NCBI GenBank assembly: GCA_946699065.1
Contig: CAMPDV010000286.1
Span: forward strand, 248,001 to 312,000
Length of the DNA: 64,000 nt
Source of the DNA: Loxodes magnus
Taxonomy: Eukaryota > Ciliophora > Karyorelictea > Loxodida > Loxodidae
Direction: 5' to 3'
The notes under the pieces were generated by a model. It saw only the letters and a program-made list of their open reading frames with translations, had not been told where the DNA came from and ran no database searches. The translations under genes were made by a program, and so were the position numbers. Each line of letters opens with the position of its first letter. Position 1 is the stretch's first letter. This document shows positions 23,335 through 38,095 of this stretch, piece by piece.

Positions 23335-25185
23335 ATGAGAAGCCTGTTTTTTAATTGCTAGAGTGGTAGACTAGAATATTAATTTATATATAGATTCATT
23401 TATAAGATTAAATATTTAAAAATACAAGAAAGATATGAATGTCTAAAAGTACGTTATGCATAATCTAACTTACTTTATGATTTCATTTATCTTTGCGGAT
23501 ATTTTGGAAACATATACAATCATCTTTCGCATCAAAAGTTATTTAATCAAACTCCATTCAAATTTATTTTACTTAATGTATTGCTGACAATAGATTTAAG
23601 GTTTTCTATCAATGCGTTTATTAACGAATGAATCTCTGTTAATTTCTAGTTTTTCAGCAATCCTATGAACTAATAAAATTCTTAATTTATTACCTTATTT
23701 CTTATCGTAAGTAAATTATTATATTTATTAAATTGGAACATAACAATCCAACTATTAAATCTGAACAATCTTTAACTGTTTTAAATCAATATAATAAATT
23801 TCATTTATAGGTAGTATTCATCCTAAGGCACCAACATATATTATATTGTAATTTCCAATTGGTACCTATTTATTAGCAATTTCTTTTAATCTTATTTATA
23901 AATTTTCAAATATATGATGCTATCTTATTTATTTAGTCTACTATTAATAATCTACCTCATTTTAATTATTTTCACTCTTTCTTTATTTTTATTTTGAAAC
24001 AGTTAATCAATTACTAAAAGCTGGTAAATTATGTAATGAATAAGGTGTTAGTATGTTTAGGAATTATGCCAATTTCTTATAATTTCCAGGATTTTACTTA
24101 ATTAGTAGTATCATATTGTTAAATATTTTTAATATTTAAATTTTCCTATTCCAGTTGATTCTAATGGAAGAAGTATGTATTAGATATTTTGCTTTTCAAA
24201 ATTAAATAAATTAAATTGCTAACTTTTAATTTATTTATAGTTGAATATCTATAATTTCTAATATTTTAAGTTTAACTTTATTTTTTATTTTTCATTTTCT
24301 AGTCTTTTTTCTGAATTTATAAGCTAATTTTGTTGGATAATGCTTATTGCTTATTAATTCTGTATCAAATATTTAAAACGCATCTTCATTGTCGCTTTTC
24401 TTAGAATTATTTCTTTTAAATATGCAGTTAGTATCTTCTTAATGTCACAGGTTTATATAAAAATGAGTTAATTTTAGCAATTTTAGGTAAAAGATTTTTG
24501 TTTATACTTTTAGAATCTAAAAAGTAACTTATTAGATTATTATTTTTTTTATTTTTAGTTCTTATAGTAATTGCTTTTTTTTCCTATACTAAATAATAGA
24601 ATCAATTCATAACAAGCTATATTTTTTTAATTCTTTGCTACTACTCTCAAATAAACGATTCGGAGTAAAATTTGTTTTGAGTCATATGCACAAAATCTCG
24701 TAATTTATCTTCAGAAAATAATTCTTATTATTTATATCTTTCAAATTAGTAAATATTATTAGATATTAGATTAGATTAATTTTTATTAAATTTAAGTTTT
24801 CGTTATTTATCTCGGCTTAGTTTTTCATTTAATGAGAACAATTACAAATTATTCTACTTTCCAAACTTCTCAGTATTTCTAAAATTTTATATTTCTCAAA
24901 AAAGGATTAATTCAAATATATTTTAATTTACTATTCTACGTTATAAGAGTTTTAATAAATATCTAATTCCAAAATCCCTTACAATCCATTATTTTGATTT
25001 TACTTTTTGTCATGTTTTTGATTTTATACTTTAGTACATTATTAATATCTAATACAAGTTAAGCATCCTAATTGGTTATTCATAATTGAAGTTAAGGTTT
25101 CATGAACGGCAATATAAATTTATCATTCCGTCAGGATTTTATAATTGCCTTTTAATAAAAAAGCCAATTTCTTATATCTTAACAT
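23335..25185 (-). CDS. Walker-A-like unknown protein, copy 2
   Basis: Paralog of the gene at 1-1832, with its candidate ATG at 25185. The P-loop-like segment reads LLPLESTGIGKF here. A 1-nt deletion just after it shifts the frame relative to copy 1. The 3' end is uncertain because homology starts at 23335, where the window allows no comparison further left. Confidence 0.4.
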
Positions 25186-26759
25186 ATAATCTTAATTTGC
25201 GGTTTAGTTCTTTTGCTATTTATATCGACTTTCCTTTTTAATTTGTTGGTTTATTTAGTTTTTATTTAATGTTAGGTGCATTAGTGTAAAATGATAGTAA
25301 CTATAATTGTAATTAGTTTGATTAATTTAATTTTATAACATCAATAATGATGTTTTATTTTAGCTAAAATTAAAGTATTATTCTCTAATGTTGCTGTTTA
25401 TACTTATATATAATTAATATGATTAATGATATAAAATGTATTATGTAATATATGCTTCATACTTATAATTCAAATCTAAATTAATCTTTATTATAATTTA
25501 GTGAAGAGAAAGTTCCCTATAATTCTCTATTAAAGTAACTAGTTTTGCTATTTTACTAACTGCTACTTAATTTATTACATATCCCTTTTACATAATCTAG
25601 ATATTTTCATCTATTTTTAGTTATTTTTAAACTAAATAACTAAAAATAAAATAAATCTCATTTACTAAAGCTAAAATTAATAGAATAGCTTCTATAATTT
25701 ATTACTTTTAAACTATTATTAAATTACAATACTTTAAAACCTTAAACTTTGCTAGATAAGAAAGGAAAATAACCTATTAAGGATATAATAGATTAGATAT
25801 AAGCATTAATTTTTTATTTATTGCTAAATAAATTTAATTCGGAAAGATAATTGAAATCTCATTAGTACAAGAAATATTCCATTATAAGTCTTGCCTTACG
25901 TTACTATATTAACTTTGAGTAAGTTTCATTAAAGCATAAAGTAAACATAGCTACAGACCTCAAGACAATCATTTTAAGAATCTCTCTTAGAGCATAAATT
26001 TATTTCCTCCTAGGTATGAATTTAATATTTTTAAGGATTTTAGGAGATTATTTAGTATACTAAGATTGAGAGAAGCACAAAATGATACTCCTACAGACTT
26101 TTTATTTTATACTTAAGCATTTTTTTAAATTTTCTTTGTAATTGAATATTCTTTTTAATAATTTAAGTTATAATGAAACTTAGAGCTATTGAAATCCCTA
26201 ATACTTTTAACTAAATAATTTTAGAATGCTGTTACAAATGTTAAATGATATAGGAATTAAAAATAGAAATAGTATCCAGTTTATAAAAGGATATAATAAT
26301 TAAAATTAATTTTAGAGATTATAATAAGTAATTGTATGATATAATAATAATACTTCCAGTTATTATTAGTAAACCATATAATTATACTCAATCTATCATA
26401 CTTTTCATTTATTTTCTATTACCATTCATCTTACATAAGTTTAACCAATATAATAATAAGCCAGGCTTAAATTAAGGCATCAAGAATAACTTTTTTGGGC
26501 CTAGATAATTAGTTCTAAATAGAAAATTATCAAAAAAATATATACTAAAGTCTATAAAATTAATTTAACACTTTATAAAGTAAGCTATTAACATTAGAGT
26601 TTAATAAATCTTAGGTAAAATAATTATAGCAAAGAGAAATAATAGTATTCTCATATATTCACTTAATTATCCTAATAATAAACCATGTAATATAATATTT
26701 TACTTAAAAACCATATAGTTAAAATAGATACCTTAAGTGGATTAAGATTTATCAAATAA
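25186..26759. other. Conserved spacer, copy 2
   Basis: Counterpart of 1833-3419, including the perfect hairpin (25612-25648). No gene is supported. Confidence 0.4.
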
Positions 26760-27300
26760 TAAATAATAAATAATTATAATTTAACTTTAAGATAGTCAAG
26801 CATAGTTATATCAACAATCAGTCCTTTAATTAAAATAATTTATTCACTTGATAAATCTTTCAGCTACTTAGCGAATTATCTTAGTTATAATAACAATTCT
26901 TAAATTTTTAAGGCTTTTTCATCTTTATGATCTCTAAATAAGAAAATTCAGTGGTAATTCATTTTTATCTTTATTTTTAAATTATAGATACAATTTTTTT
27001 CTTTCTAACTTGATATCATATTTAAACTTAATTATTGCCTTTAATTTTTAATTGTTTTTTCCGGATATTTCAAAGATTTTAAATAAAGCTTAATTGGTTT
27101 AAGTTTTTCGTTTTTCAATTATCTAGATAATTCTTTCAAAAGAATTCTAAATTTTACTTGTTTTTCAAGTAATTTATAAGCAGTCTCCTTCTTTATGAGT
27201 TTTTATATTCTTATTATTTATATAAAAGTGAGAATCAATATATGATACTTTACTATGATAAGAGAATTATCTAAATAACATAAGATATTATTAATTTATG
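26760..27300 (-). CDS. Hypothetical Lys-rich fragment, copy 2
   Basis: Counterpart of 3420-3960. The segment MNYHWIFLFRDHKDEKALKI differs from copy 1 by conservative changes and silent CAA/TAA and AAG/AAA swaps. Start and stop are unknown. Confidence 0.4.
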
Positions 27301-30300
27301 AGCATTTAAAACATTTTTCTAACTTCGATACTAATATTAAGTTTTATACCTAAAACTTAGCAAGACTGTTTACTATGACTTATAAGTAATTATTTCAATT
27401 TTCAAATTAAGAGTTTATTTTGATGTTAAAATATCTTTATAATTTTGATTTACTTTAATCTTAAATAAAAGTATGCTACCACTTTATTAATTTATTTATC
27501 TTATTTAAGTTTACCAAATGTTTATTCTTATGCTCATAATACCTATTTTCCCTATAGTAAATAATAATTTTATTAGTAAAAGATTAATATATTATCTATT
27601 AATATTCTATTATCTAGAATATCTTTGCAATGTTTAAATTACTTACTCTAAATTTATAAATTTTATTACTTTTTATAGTTTAAAATAGTATGTTTACTAT
27701 AAATTATAATTATTTAAAATTATTATTTAAACAGATACTTTACTAAATGGAGAGAATGTATAGTTTCATTAGTTAAATATTTATTAGTATAAATATAGAT
27801 AGTTTTGTTGCTTATAAGAATTAAATAAAAAAGTTAGTTTTTCATTAAGTTTATTCTGCACATTGTTAGAATTAAAAAATAGATCTTTTGTGGATTAAGA
27901 TTTAAAGCATATAACATAAATAAAAAATCTAAACTAATAAGTTTGATATATTTACTGACATTATTTAAAATTAAACATTATACAGAAACTAAAACTTTTA
28001 TGAATGAGCAAGATTAATAAATAGATTATAATCTTTATAAAAATGTCAAAACAATAATAAAGCAAATAACTTGTAAAATTAATTAACTATGATCAACAAA
28101 TTATACTATATAAAATCAAATTAAAAATTAGAATTTAAACAATCTAAAAAAGTAAATAAATTCTTATAATTAATAGAAAGAGATATAAACACTCTTCAAA
28201 GAATATTAAAAGAGAATTAATTTTAATTTCTATTTAAATATAAATTTATTAAACTAATCAAAAGATCAAAAATAAAATAATTCAACCTTAATTGTAAAAT
28301 GACAATTTCTGGGAGGATTAAGTTTTAATCTTAAAGAGAAAAATATTTTCTTTAAGGAAGTCTCTTTTGCGAATTTTTCTTTAGATAGTTTATTTCTCGT
28401 TATTTTAGATTTGATCCTTTGCTTATTTTACAATAAAATTTTTTGTGCAAGCAAAAGTTAAACTTATTGTGTTTAAAGTTTAAGTTTAGAAATCAATTTT
28501 CCTAAAGTCTTGAAATTATCTGCAAATGATACAGATTCACTTTAAGATTTTTGGTAAAAGTTTCTCAAGTTTTCCATTAGTTTTTTATCATATAAACAAA
28601 ATCGTAATTAGCAAAAATATTAAGTATTTTCTTATTAATTCATAAACTTAAAGTGATTCTTAATTAGAATTAATATCTTGAAGAGAACGCATCAAAAAAA
28701 CTGCAAGTGGAATTTAAATTTTATAATATGAATTTTACATAGAAATTTGTATTTCTGTTAAATGCCTTGTAATATATCCTTGTTGAATTATTAAAAGACA
28801 CGTTAAAATTATAACGATTAATAGTTATGCTTTTCAAATTTCATAATCTAAAAATTATATATTTTTTAAATTATACATATTTATTTTTCCATCTAAATTA
28901 ATTAAAAAAATTATTAATAAATTGAAGCTTCTTAAGAATTTTAAATGCTTAAATTTTATTTTTATTTTGACTAATTCTACTAGATTTTAGCTTTAATTAT
29001 TTTGATTACTGTAAATTAGATAAATTATTATCATTATTAAATGAAGTTTTTTTTAAATAATTCAATTATTTAAGTAAAATCATTTTAATATAAAGAAATC
29101 CTTACTTTTTTAACTAAAATATTAAGATTTTTGGCATTAAAAATATTATATTTAATGAAATTCTTTAATTTTAAAGATTTTTTTATTCTATTAGTTTTTT
29201 TAATTAAATTTTTACCATTTTTCTTATTTATATGCAACCGATTAAGAAATAATTAAACTTTTTAAGGTTTTCGAAAATAACTTATTTTACTTTCTTTAAC
29301 TATAATTATGTATAGATATCCTAAATTTGCTTAAGTATTTTTATAATATAATAATAATAACTCGTATATCAAATCTTTAATCATAAAATTAAAAAATTAA
29401 TTTAATAGTTTATTTTTTAATCACCTTTTACTTACTATCTTACTAAAATTCCAAATTATTTAATATATTAGGATTATAACTAAAGATTTAATTTGCATTT
29501 TTATAATTAGATGTTGATAGAAATGTTTTTTAATAAACTACGGAAAATTGGAAAATATTTATCGAATGAATGAAAAAATATTTAGAAGTAATAGTGATTT
29601 AGAATTATTAGGTCATTGATGCTTAAATTTTTAGATTTAATACAGATTTGTTAATTATTAAAAAACTAAATACTAATTAAAAAAAACAATTAAAAATGTT
29701 TTTAATTTAAAGAAATTGAGCAAAAACTTTGAAACTTACAGCAAATTAAATAAAATAATTTTATGGCTTCAATATTTTAAAATTCAAATCTTAAAAACAA
29801 CTTAAAATTAAAATTTTATATTATTCATACATAAAAATTAGTTTACAAAAGAAATAAAATTATTTTCTTTAGTTTAAACAATAAAATTATTTATTTACCA
29901 AATAAGAAAAAAGTTTAAATTACGAAAATTATAAATTTAAAATATAATAATTTTTACTATTTTTCATCATAATTTTAATATTTATTGGAATTTAATATGC
30001 TTTAAGTATATTTTAAGAAATGTTGGATACTGTAAGAAAGATACAAGAAAAGTAACTAGTTTATGTTTTAATATGTTAATATCTATAAAGGAAAAATTTT
30101 ATTCAAAATAAAAATAGTATCCCAAAGAAATTAATATTTCTTTACATTTTATCACATATTATAAGAATTTAATTTTTTAGTCTCTGTAATTTTCTTAAAT
30201 TATAATATATTAAAAAATAATATCAAGATAGTTTATATTCATAAGTCTGAAAATTATAAATTAATTTTAAATTATTTTCAAATTAAAAAAATTAAATCAT

Positions 30301-31389
30301 AATGCAAAATAAACTAAAAAATCTAATTAGTAATGTAAAATAAAATATTATTTTTATTATTAAATTACAGATTTATAATTAAAAATGCTAAATTAAAAAG
30401 AAAATCATTTATAAGAACATATTTAATTAATTTTTCTTAAATAAAGCATCTTATAAAAAATGTAATTTAAATAAATAAAATGAAAAAGATTGTACTTTTA
30501 TAATTTACGATTAAAAAATTTCTCTAATTAGAATTGGAAAATATAAAATTACGAACAATTTTTAACTATTTATGACTAAGAGCTAAATTATTGTAAAAAT
30601 AAAAATAAAATATTGTTCTTTTATAATTATTAAATATCTCTTACATTTTTTAAATTTATTAAAATAAAATTATTTTAATATAAAGAATTGCTTACTTTTT
30701 ATCTAGATATTAAGATTTTTGGAAATAAAATTATTATATTTAATGAAATTCTGTAATTTTTCAGATTTTTTTTGTTTTTATTCAATAAATTTTTAAATCC
30801 TTAATTCTTTAGATATTTTGTCAAGCTTCTCGAATTTTCTATCATATACTGTTTTTAACAAAAGAATTAATCTTTTAAAAATCTTCCGAGGAATTTAGTT
30901 TACTTCCTTTAATCTTTAATTGTAAAATAATCACAGATTTAATCAGGTTTTTTTTAATTTTAATAACTCTTTATTCAAATTTTTAATAGTAAAATAACTT
31001 GAGGATATTGCTGTTTGTACTAACTGATCTCTGGAAGTCCAAAATCCAGAGCTTTTAGCATATTATATTTTCATAAATTCATAATTTTTTTTAATCAAGC
31101 CTTATTTTTATTGTTTTATTATAAATTTACAAAAATTAAAACAGAATTATTTTTTTAATTTTTTAAAAGTAAAATTTATAATAAAAGTTAGTATATTATT
31201 TTTTTATTTTTTAAATAATTTTATAGTACCAAAATTTTATATCCATACTCAAATTATTAATAGTTAAAAAATCAAAGTAAAAATAATTTAAAGTTTATGC
31301 TTTTTATTTATTATGAAAAATTTGACTGTTGCTAAGCTAAAATTATTTTAGATTGCATTATATCTTTTAAGGTATTAATTTAAATTTCA
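27301..31389. other. AT-rich spacer with empty site of retroposon A
   Basis: Counterpart of 3961-8899. At 29679-29692 the uninterrupted sequence TTAAAAAAAACAAT marks the pre-insertion site of element A. No gene is supported. Confidence 0.6.
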
Positions 31390-33501
31390 ATTAATTTCGT
31401 TTTTTAAATTCATATTCTCAAACTTACTTCATATTCGACATTTTCTTGATGCTTTACTCGCCACTATTTTCTCTAAACTACAAATTACTATTTGAATAGA
31501 AGATATATATTGTAATTCACTCAAATTCACTCAAATTCTCTCCTTTTTATATTTAAATTATATACTTACCTTCTTTTATACTTAACCATCTTTAAGATCT
31601 TGCAATAATTTTGAATATTTCACTTTCTTATCTATTTCTCTTATCCTCATGATATTACTCCTTTTATAACTCCAGTCAGCACTAATTCGTAAATTTCTCC
31701 CTAATATCCTCGTAATAATATTAACCTCTCATCTGTTTAGAAATTCCATATTTTTACAATGTGTCATATTATCAAGATATTATAAACTTATTGTTAGTTG
31801 TTATTAGTAATATTCTCACTAAATTTGTATGGCCTTCTAAAGTTCGTATGCTTTTTTTTGTTGGAAAGTTTCATATTTTGATTGTTTTGTCATAACCTCC
31901 AAATATTATGAGTTTTTTTCATGATTAAATTATATTTTTCTTATCGAATCTTGATATCCTTAGAAAATTTAATACATTAACCAGTTAAAAAATTTCATAT
32001 TTTTATAGTTTAATCAGAACTTTCCGAAACGATTCATTTGTTACCATTATTGATCTAGCATAATTCGTGTGTCCCATCAAAGTACTTTTTAAGGTTACAT
32101 TCAAAAATTCACATACTTATATTGTACTAGCATAACTTCCCGAAACTATTTATTTCTAGTCCCTCTTTACAGCTTCATTCGCTCGTTCGGTCGAAGTACT
32201 CTTATAGAAATCACTCAGAAAATCCCAAATCTTTATAGTCGAATCATTACTTCCTGATATGATTATTTCTAGTCACTCGTGACCGCTATCGAATAAATTA
32301 AATCCATATGTTTCAGCAAAGTATCAAAAGATTAGGGCAATTTCAATTACATATTATTTAAATTTCCTCCATTTAAGTTGCATTTGGTTAGTTTCCCATT
32401 CCTTAGATTGACCACTTATAAATTTGAGTTTCTTAGATTACAATCTTGAAAATTTGATTCATTCAAATTAGCACCTTAGATTCTTATTCCCTCAAATCTT
32501 TTTTATATAAAATTATAGTTAAAACATTTTAAGATTGCTATCGCATTTGCAGAAGCTTATTCTACTTTGATATCAGCCTTAGATAATTCTATGATATCAT
32601 TCAATTTTTTTTTATCAAACCTTAACTTGATAACTGTTTTAATTTAATTAAAATATCTTAATTATTACATATGTTAGAAAAATTTAAAGGCTTTTCTTGC
32701 AAATTAGCATTTTTCAAAACTTTATTTTAAAATTTTTCTAATAATTTAGCAACATTCTCTACTATTAATAGTGTAAAATAATATTTAATTTATTATTTAA
32801 AATATTCATTTATTATATCTGTAATATTATAATTTTATTGAATTTTAATTCTACACTTTTCCGCAATAAAACTCATAACGCTAAAATAATTTTAATTAAC
32901 TGATCTGAAATTTAATTAACATTTACTTCTTCATTTTTAACTTAGTTATATTTCTAAATCATTAAATTTATCTGCTCGTATTAATATTTAATTATATGTA
33001 ATAATGCTACTATTTTTTCTTATTACTATCTAGTTTATGATGGTAAATGTAATGCTTTTTCTAAATTTTAAATTATTTCTTCGATTTTTCTTATATTATT
33101 TTATAATTGCCCTCTAATATTATTTGTGGTTTGAAGAACATACTTAATTGATGATATTAGAAGAGAGTTTTTAGATTATCAATATAACTTTAATGAAGTT
33201 AATTTACTATATCTTTTATTATTTTAATATTTGCAAACAATTCTATAAATTTTCATTTAGTTTTGCTTTTTATTGAAACTCATTAGTTTCTTCTCAAATT
33301 TTTCAGTTGAAATCTAGTCTTTTAACTCAGATATTTAGCCTTTAAATATTTACTAATGTGTTTTACAAAATATTTATTGAGCGATATAAGGCCAATTTTA
33401 ATGCACTTTGAACACATTAAGCAACTATATTGAAGTATCTTAGGAATTCTTTTCTAAGAACCAAATTATTTTTTAGGACTTTTATAATTTTACTAATCCA
33501 T
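31390..33501 (-). CDS. Pentapeptide-repeat plus WD40 protein, copy 2
   Basis: ATG at 33501 matches copy 1. The domain order is the same: Cys pair and coil, pentapeptide repeats (about 32350-32480), then degenerate WD40 blades. In the blade reading DKTIKIWNF the Trp is TGA (31871-31873), where copy 1 has GGA. The 27-nt intron is at 31543-31569. The frameshift near the last blades is shared with copy 1, so the damage or a hidden intron predates the duplication. Confidence 0.65.
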
Positions 33502-34105
33502 TTATTAAACTAAAACAAGCTTATAGATTTTAATTAATTATATTATAAATTAAAATTAAAGAGAATTTGTTTAAATGAAAACAAAGTGAAATTAATAAAA
33601 TAATAAATTTGTTAAAATAGATATTATTTAATGCTTATAGCTAAGCAGTTTATTAAGCTCTTATTTATATTTTATTTATTTATTTTTTACATTTAAATAT
33701 TTTAATTTTAGTCTTATCTTAAAAATAAATTCAAATTTTATATTTTTTAATGTCTATATTTTGGTAATATTTCTACATAATAATAGCAATATTGAGATAT
33801 AGTGATAATACCTTGGTAAATACTTAAACCAATTGAAAATCATTTCCTTTACTAAATACTTCGCTAGTCTTCCTCAGTTTTATACTATATCATGACAATT
33901 CTACTTATTTTCTTTTCATCTATTTTGATTTAGATATTTAACTGAAACGGGGACTATTTTCGAATATTTATTAATACTGACTTATAAAGATTTCTACAAA
34001 CATAGCAAGCAAATATTTTCAATTAAGTATTTTAAATCTTTAAATATTATCCTTAGGAGTAATAAGCAGTTTACAATTAATTAATTATAATCTTTAAAAT
34101 TTCTC

Positions 34106-34392
34106 TTTCGAGGGACTGGAAACTCCTTTCCAGCTAGACGACTCAGGGCACTCTCTCAATGCATATAGAGAGGATATCCTGTTGCTTAATTCAATAAGCA
34201 TCAGTCAGGTGTTCCATAACTAGGAGCCGACAGTCTTCAAGTTGTTAGCAAGAGTGGATAATCGGAAAGATTTTGTTTTCCTGCTAAGAATGACTCTAGC
34301 CATGGACCTTCTCAGTTGATAGGAACTTGACCTTATCCAAAATGCTAAAAGGTTTTATGAGAATCAACTTCAGCTCCCATCATCTTTTTAAT
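34106..34392 (+). CDS. GC-richer coding-like island, copy 2
   Basis: Counterpart of 11590-11880. The plus-strand frame is kept apart from one compensated pair of indels (near 34195-34212). It ends RKDFVFLLRMTLAMDLLSWQ, with TGA replacing a Gly codon of copy 1. The family is unknown. Confidence 0.35.
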
Positions 34393-34498
34393 TATCTAAT
34401 TTTTAAATAATTCGTACATAATTTTAATATAACTATACATATAATAAAAATTTTTAAAATTACATAGTAAACTCTTAATTTTACTATTATTTAATAAT

Positions 34499-35382
34499 GA
34501 TAATGAAATTAAAATGTTCAAAAGTGCCAATCTGGACACTGTTTAAAATAAGTTGTTTTATCAGCAATACTACTCATCATTCTTGACTTTCCAATGAAAT
34601 TATCTTCACTAAGGTCTTCTCAATTTCTTTGATTTCTTATTCTTATCATTTCAAAAGGTACTTCACATCATTTTCTTCTGTAAATATCTCCATGCTAGTT
34701 GCAATAGAGCCTCTAATATTTTTCTTATTCTTTACGCCAAAATTTTTTCTTGAAATTCTAAAATTTTTAGCAATTCTTGTACAAATGTCACTTACTATTA
34801 CAGTAGTAGCATTTCTTCCTTACTTATCTGATTGGTTTTCGATTTATAACCTCTTTTTATTCTAATTCCATCTAATTTGTCTAATTAGCTATGTTGTGCT
34901 AATATTCTTTTGCTTAATAAACTCCAACTCTTGTTTTTATACGATATTTCCAAGCCTTGCTGTTTCTTATCTATGTTCAGTTTAAATGTTCGAATATGCT
35001 TGGAGTTCCCTTTCTTGATTAATAATTCTAATCTCTAAGTTATCTTATCCAAGCGATAATAAATTTCTTAGTTCTTAATTTTCCTACTTAAGCCCTTTAA
35101 TCTCTTCCTAGAGATTGGATATTTCAAATACTAACTAATAAACATTGATTTCCTTTTTAATTATCTTTGATGGAAGTTCTTTTCCTGTTATTATATTAGA
35201 TTCCTTTCTTTTCATTACTTTAGGAGGTGTTTATTATAGTTATTAGGTTTTTATTAGTTTTGTAAGTGGGGAGAAGAAGACTCTTGCTAATTTTTTTATG
35301 GCTGCTTTTTCTCCAGAGCTTTTTTCTCTTCTTTGCTGAAGAAAAAGCCGGGAACAAGATTTTAAGAATCCATTTTTTTTAA
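34499..35382 (-). mobile_element. Gag-only retroposon B (block 2 copy)
   Basis: Bracketed by TTACTATTATTTAATAAT at 34481-34498 and 35383-35400, as in block 1. The encoded protein starts at ATG 35373. Sequence right of about 34860 is practically identical to block 1. Confidence 0.8.
34540..35373 (-). CDS. Gag-like coiled-coil protein (element B, copy 2)
   Basis: Same organisation as the copy at 12020-12856: N-terminal MDSQNLVPGFFF, Ser-rich stretch, frame change, long coiled coil, and a vestigial knuckle (CPDWHF followed here by TGA where copy 1 has TAA). It is likely non-functional because both copies share the frame change. Confidence 0.55.
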
Positions 35383-35400
35383 TTACTATTATTTAATAAT

Positions 35401-35766
35401 AAATAAAAAAGATATTAAGTTTGAAGATAAATTAAACTTCTCAATAAATCTGTTAAAGCAATGCCATATTTCTTATTTCTAGATTAATTTACCAAATAAT
35501 AAATCTATTTGTAGTTTAATTTGAGCATCAATTTTTGCATCTATGGCTTTTGGATTACAATATTTTGATATTAACTGTAATATTTTTGCTCTCAAATTCT
35601 TGCACATCTTCAATTGATCTCTTATAAAATTAATTTTTTTGTCTTATAAATTTGTTTGTTAGAATTTTTTTAATTATAATTCCTCTTATTTCTGTTTATC
35701 TTATAAAAGGATTGATTTTAAGAGTTAATTTTTTATCTTTAAATAATCTAACAATTTTTCAGACAT
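35401..35766 (-). CDS. Short coiled-coil protein, copy 2
   Basis: ATG at 35766; essentially identical to 12884-13249. It abuts the right target duplication of element B, so its 3' end may be truncated by that insertion. Confidence 0.55.
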
Positions 35767-36359
35767 TATGAAAACATTAATTACAATCTTTAATCATAAA
35801 TAAAATAGATCAATGAACAAAAAATAATAACTATTTTTAATTAGAAAATGAATATTAAAACATTTTAATTTAATTTCTTGATAAGATCTTTTAAATTTAA
35901 ATTAGTTGCTTTTTTTTATTTATTTTAAATAAAGCACTTTAAATATTATTATATTTATGAATATTTAGTATTTTAAATTAAAAATTACTATATTGTATAT
36001 TAAACCAAACATTTATTAAAGGAATGCTTAAATTATCAATTATAATTTAGTTGTCTAATCATTTAGAATCAAACTAGCTCATTATTAAGGTTCTTTATGA
36101 AATTGTGTACTATTACCATTATCGGCTTAGTAGAAACTTTGCTTTTTATTATGCTATATATGTTTCTTTTTATATTGTACGAAATATTTCCCATTTTTTA
36201 TAGATATAATTATAATAGTTATTAACTTACACTTTGTATATTATTTTAATTATACAAAAGATTAAAGCTTTTAACCTTTTTTGATATAATCAAAACTATA
36301 TTGATTTCTTAATTATTTACACTTTCATTTTGCTAATTCTTATTATTTAATATTAGAAT

Positions 36360-37010
36360 ATAATTCTATTCTTATTTTAGATGGAATATAAGATAATTTA
36401 CAAGAAAGTGAAGATTTTTATAATTTTGCATATATTCAAATTATTTATATAGTTTACTAGCAAATGTTTTTATATGATAAATAATCAATCTATTTTTTAA
36501 AAAAGCTTTCAACTTTAATAAAATAGCTTCATTAGAAATTCAAATTTTAAGATTAATAAATAAAATCGATTTTCTACATGCACAGTAGATATGCTTAAGT
36601 TGCTTATAATCAGAAAGTTTATCTTTAAAGCTTTTCTTTTAATATTACGAAATGAGAAAAAATTTTAAAGAGAAAAAATATTTAATATAGCAATTTTTTT
36701 CTTAAAAACTAATTTTTCTCTTCTAAATTAACATCTTTTCGCAAACTAAAAACAGATAGTTAATCGTAGTAAGCTCTTTTCAAAACTCTTTTACTAATCT
36801 TAAATTTTTAATGTTTTTCTAATTATTATAATAAAGCAGAATATTTTTAAACTTGATTAATAAATTTTTGTTTCTATATTTTATATAGTTAGGTTAGATA
36901 CATTATTTAGATCCTTGTTTAATTACTTTTTTTAGATTCTTTGTAAATTGGCCTAAAATTTATTATTACAGATGCATTATACCTCATTTTTTCTACTTGA
37001 TTGATCATAT
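36360..37010 (-). CDS. Hypothetical protein, weak, copy 2
   Basis: Counterpart of 13840-14500. It reads RKDVNLEEKNQFLRKKLLYQ and then QATQAYLLCMQKIDFIYQSQ, diverging by indels from copy 1. Coding status is uncertain. Confidence 0.3.
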
Positions 37011-37670
37011 TTTTATAAAGAGATTTTTTAGCTCTTTTTAGATTAGTTATTTTTAAAATTCGCAATATCTATTAAAAAGGTAGTTTTAAGCCCTCTTATA
37101 GAAAATTTTTAACTAATTTATTTCTTCCTAAAATTGTAATTTATTTTTTTATATTTACTTCTTAAAAGTTATTTAAAAAACTTCTCAAATCTTTTAAAAT
37201 TCTATCCCTTTAAGAAAAGGATTTATCCATCCCGAAAATCTTTTGTAGCGAAAAAAGGATAATTTTTTCACGATTCATGGTTATTTTATTATATCTCCTT
37301 TTTTCTTGAGATCCTTTTCATTTATCTAAATTCTTATAATATTAAAAATGTTTAAAAAGAATTTTTTCATTTACTCGAAAAGATGTTCAAAATTAAAAAT
37401 TGTATTTTTTCCGAAACATAAGCAATAAATTTTTTTTATAATTTCAAACATAATTAACCTTATCAAAAATATATTTTTAAATAAAAAAGAAAAAAAGTTT
37501 TGTTTAAAAATTTTCAAAAAATTTTCTTAAAAACAAAAATTTTATTTTTATTTTTACAAAATACCATTTCAACAAAAAATATTTCCAAATTCAATTTTGA
37601 ATATAAAATTTTTTTTATTCCTATTTTTTTCTCAAAAATCTTTTATATTTGGAATTTTTTCTTGAAATTT

Positions 37671-37793
37671 TATTCCTATTTAGGATTTTTTATCCCGAAA
37701 TCAAAAAATTTATTCCTATTTAGAATTTTTTATCCCAAAATAAAAAATTTTTATTCCTATTTAGATTTTTTTATCCCGAAATCAAAAAATTTA
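37671..37793. repeat. Minisatellite, three ~41-bp units
   Basis: Three head-to-tail units share the pattern TATTCCTATTTAG-ATTTTTTATCCCGAAAT-AAAAAATT. Block 1 has a single unit at the same place. Variation in unit number is typical of replication slippage. Confidence 0.8.
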
Positions 37794-38069
37794 TTCCGTC
37801 CCAGATATCTTTGGTAGTGTAAAACGTTGAGTAAAAAAACAAATTTTTTATTTTCATGAAATTTAAGCTCTAAAATTGAAAAATAATGATTAAAAAAAAA
37901 ACTTAATATCAAAAAATTTTATAATCCAATCGGAAACAAAAAATATTAAACTTAAATGTTAAAATTTTATAATATCAATAAATAATTAATAATTAATAAT
38001 AATAATAATTAATAATAATTAATAAATAATAATAATCAATCATAAAAAATAAATAATAAAAAAACAAAA

Positions 38070-38095
38070 TTTAATTTAATTTAATTTAATTTAAA
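38070..38095. repeat. (AATTT)n pentanucleotide tract
   Basis: About four AATTT units. Blocks 1 and 3 have fewer at the same site (near 15462 and 60502). Confidence 0.6.

Noticed and set aside
37500..37817. Plus-strand frame with repeated Tyr/Leu/Phe motifs
   Set aside because: It is created by the 40-bp minisatellite and AT-rich spacer; unit number varies between blocks and no ATG-linked gene is conserved.
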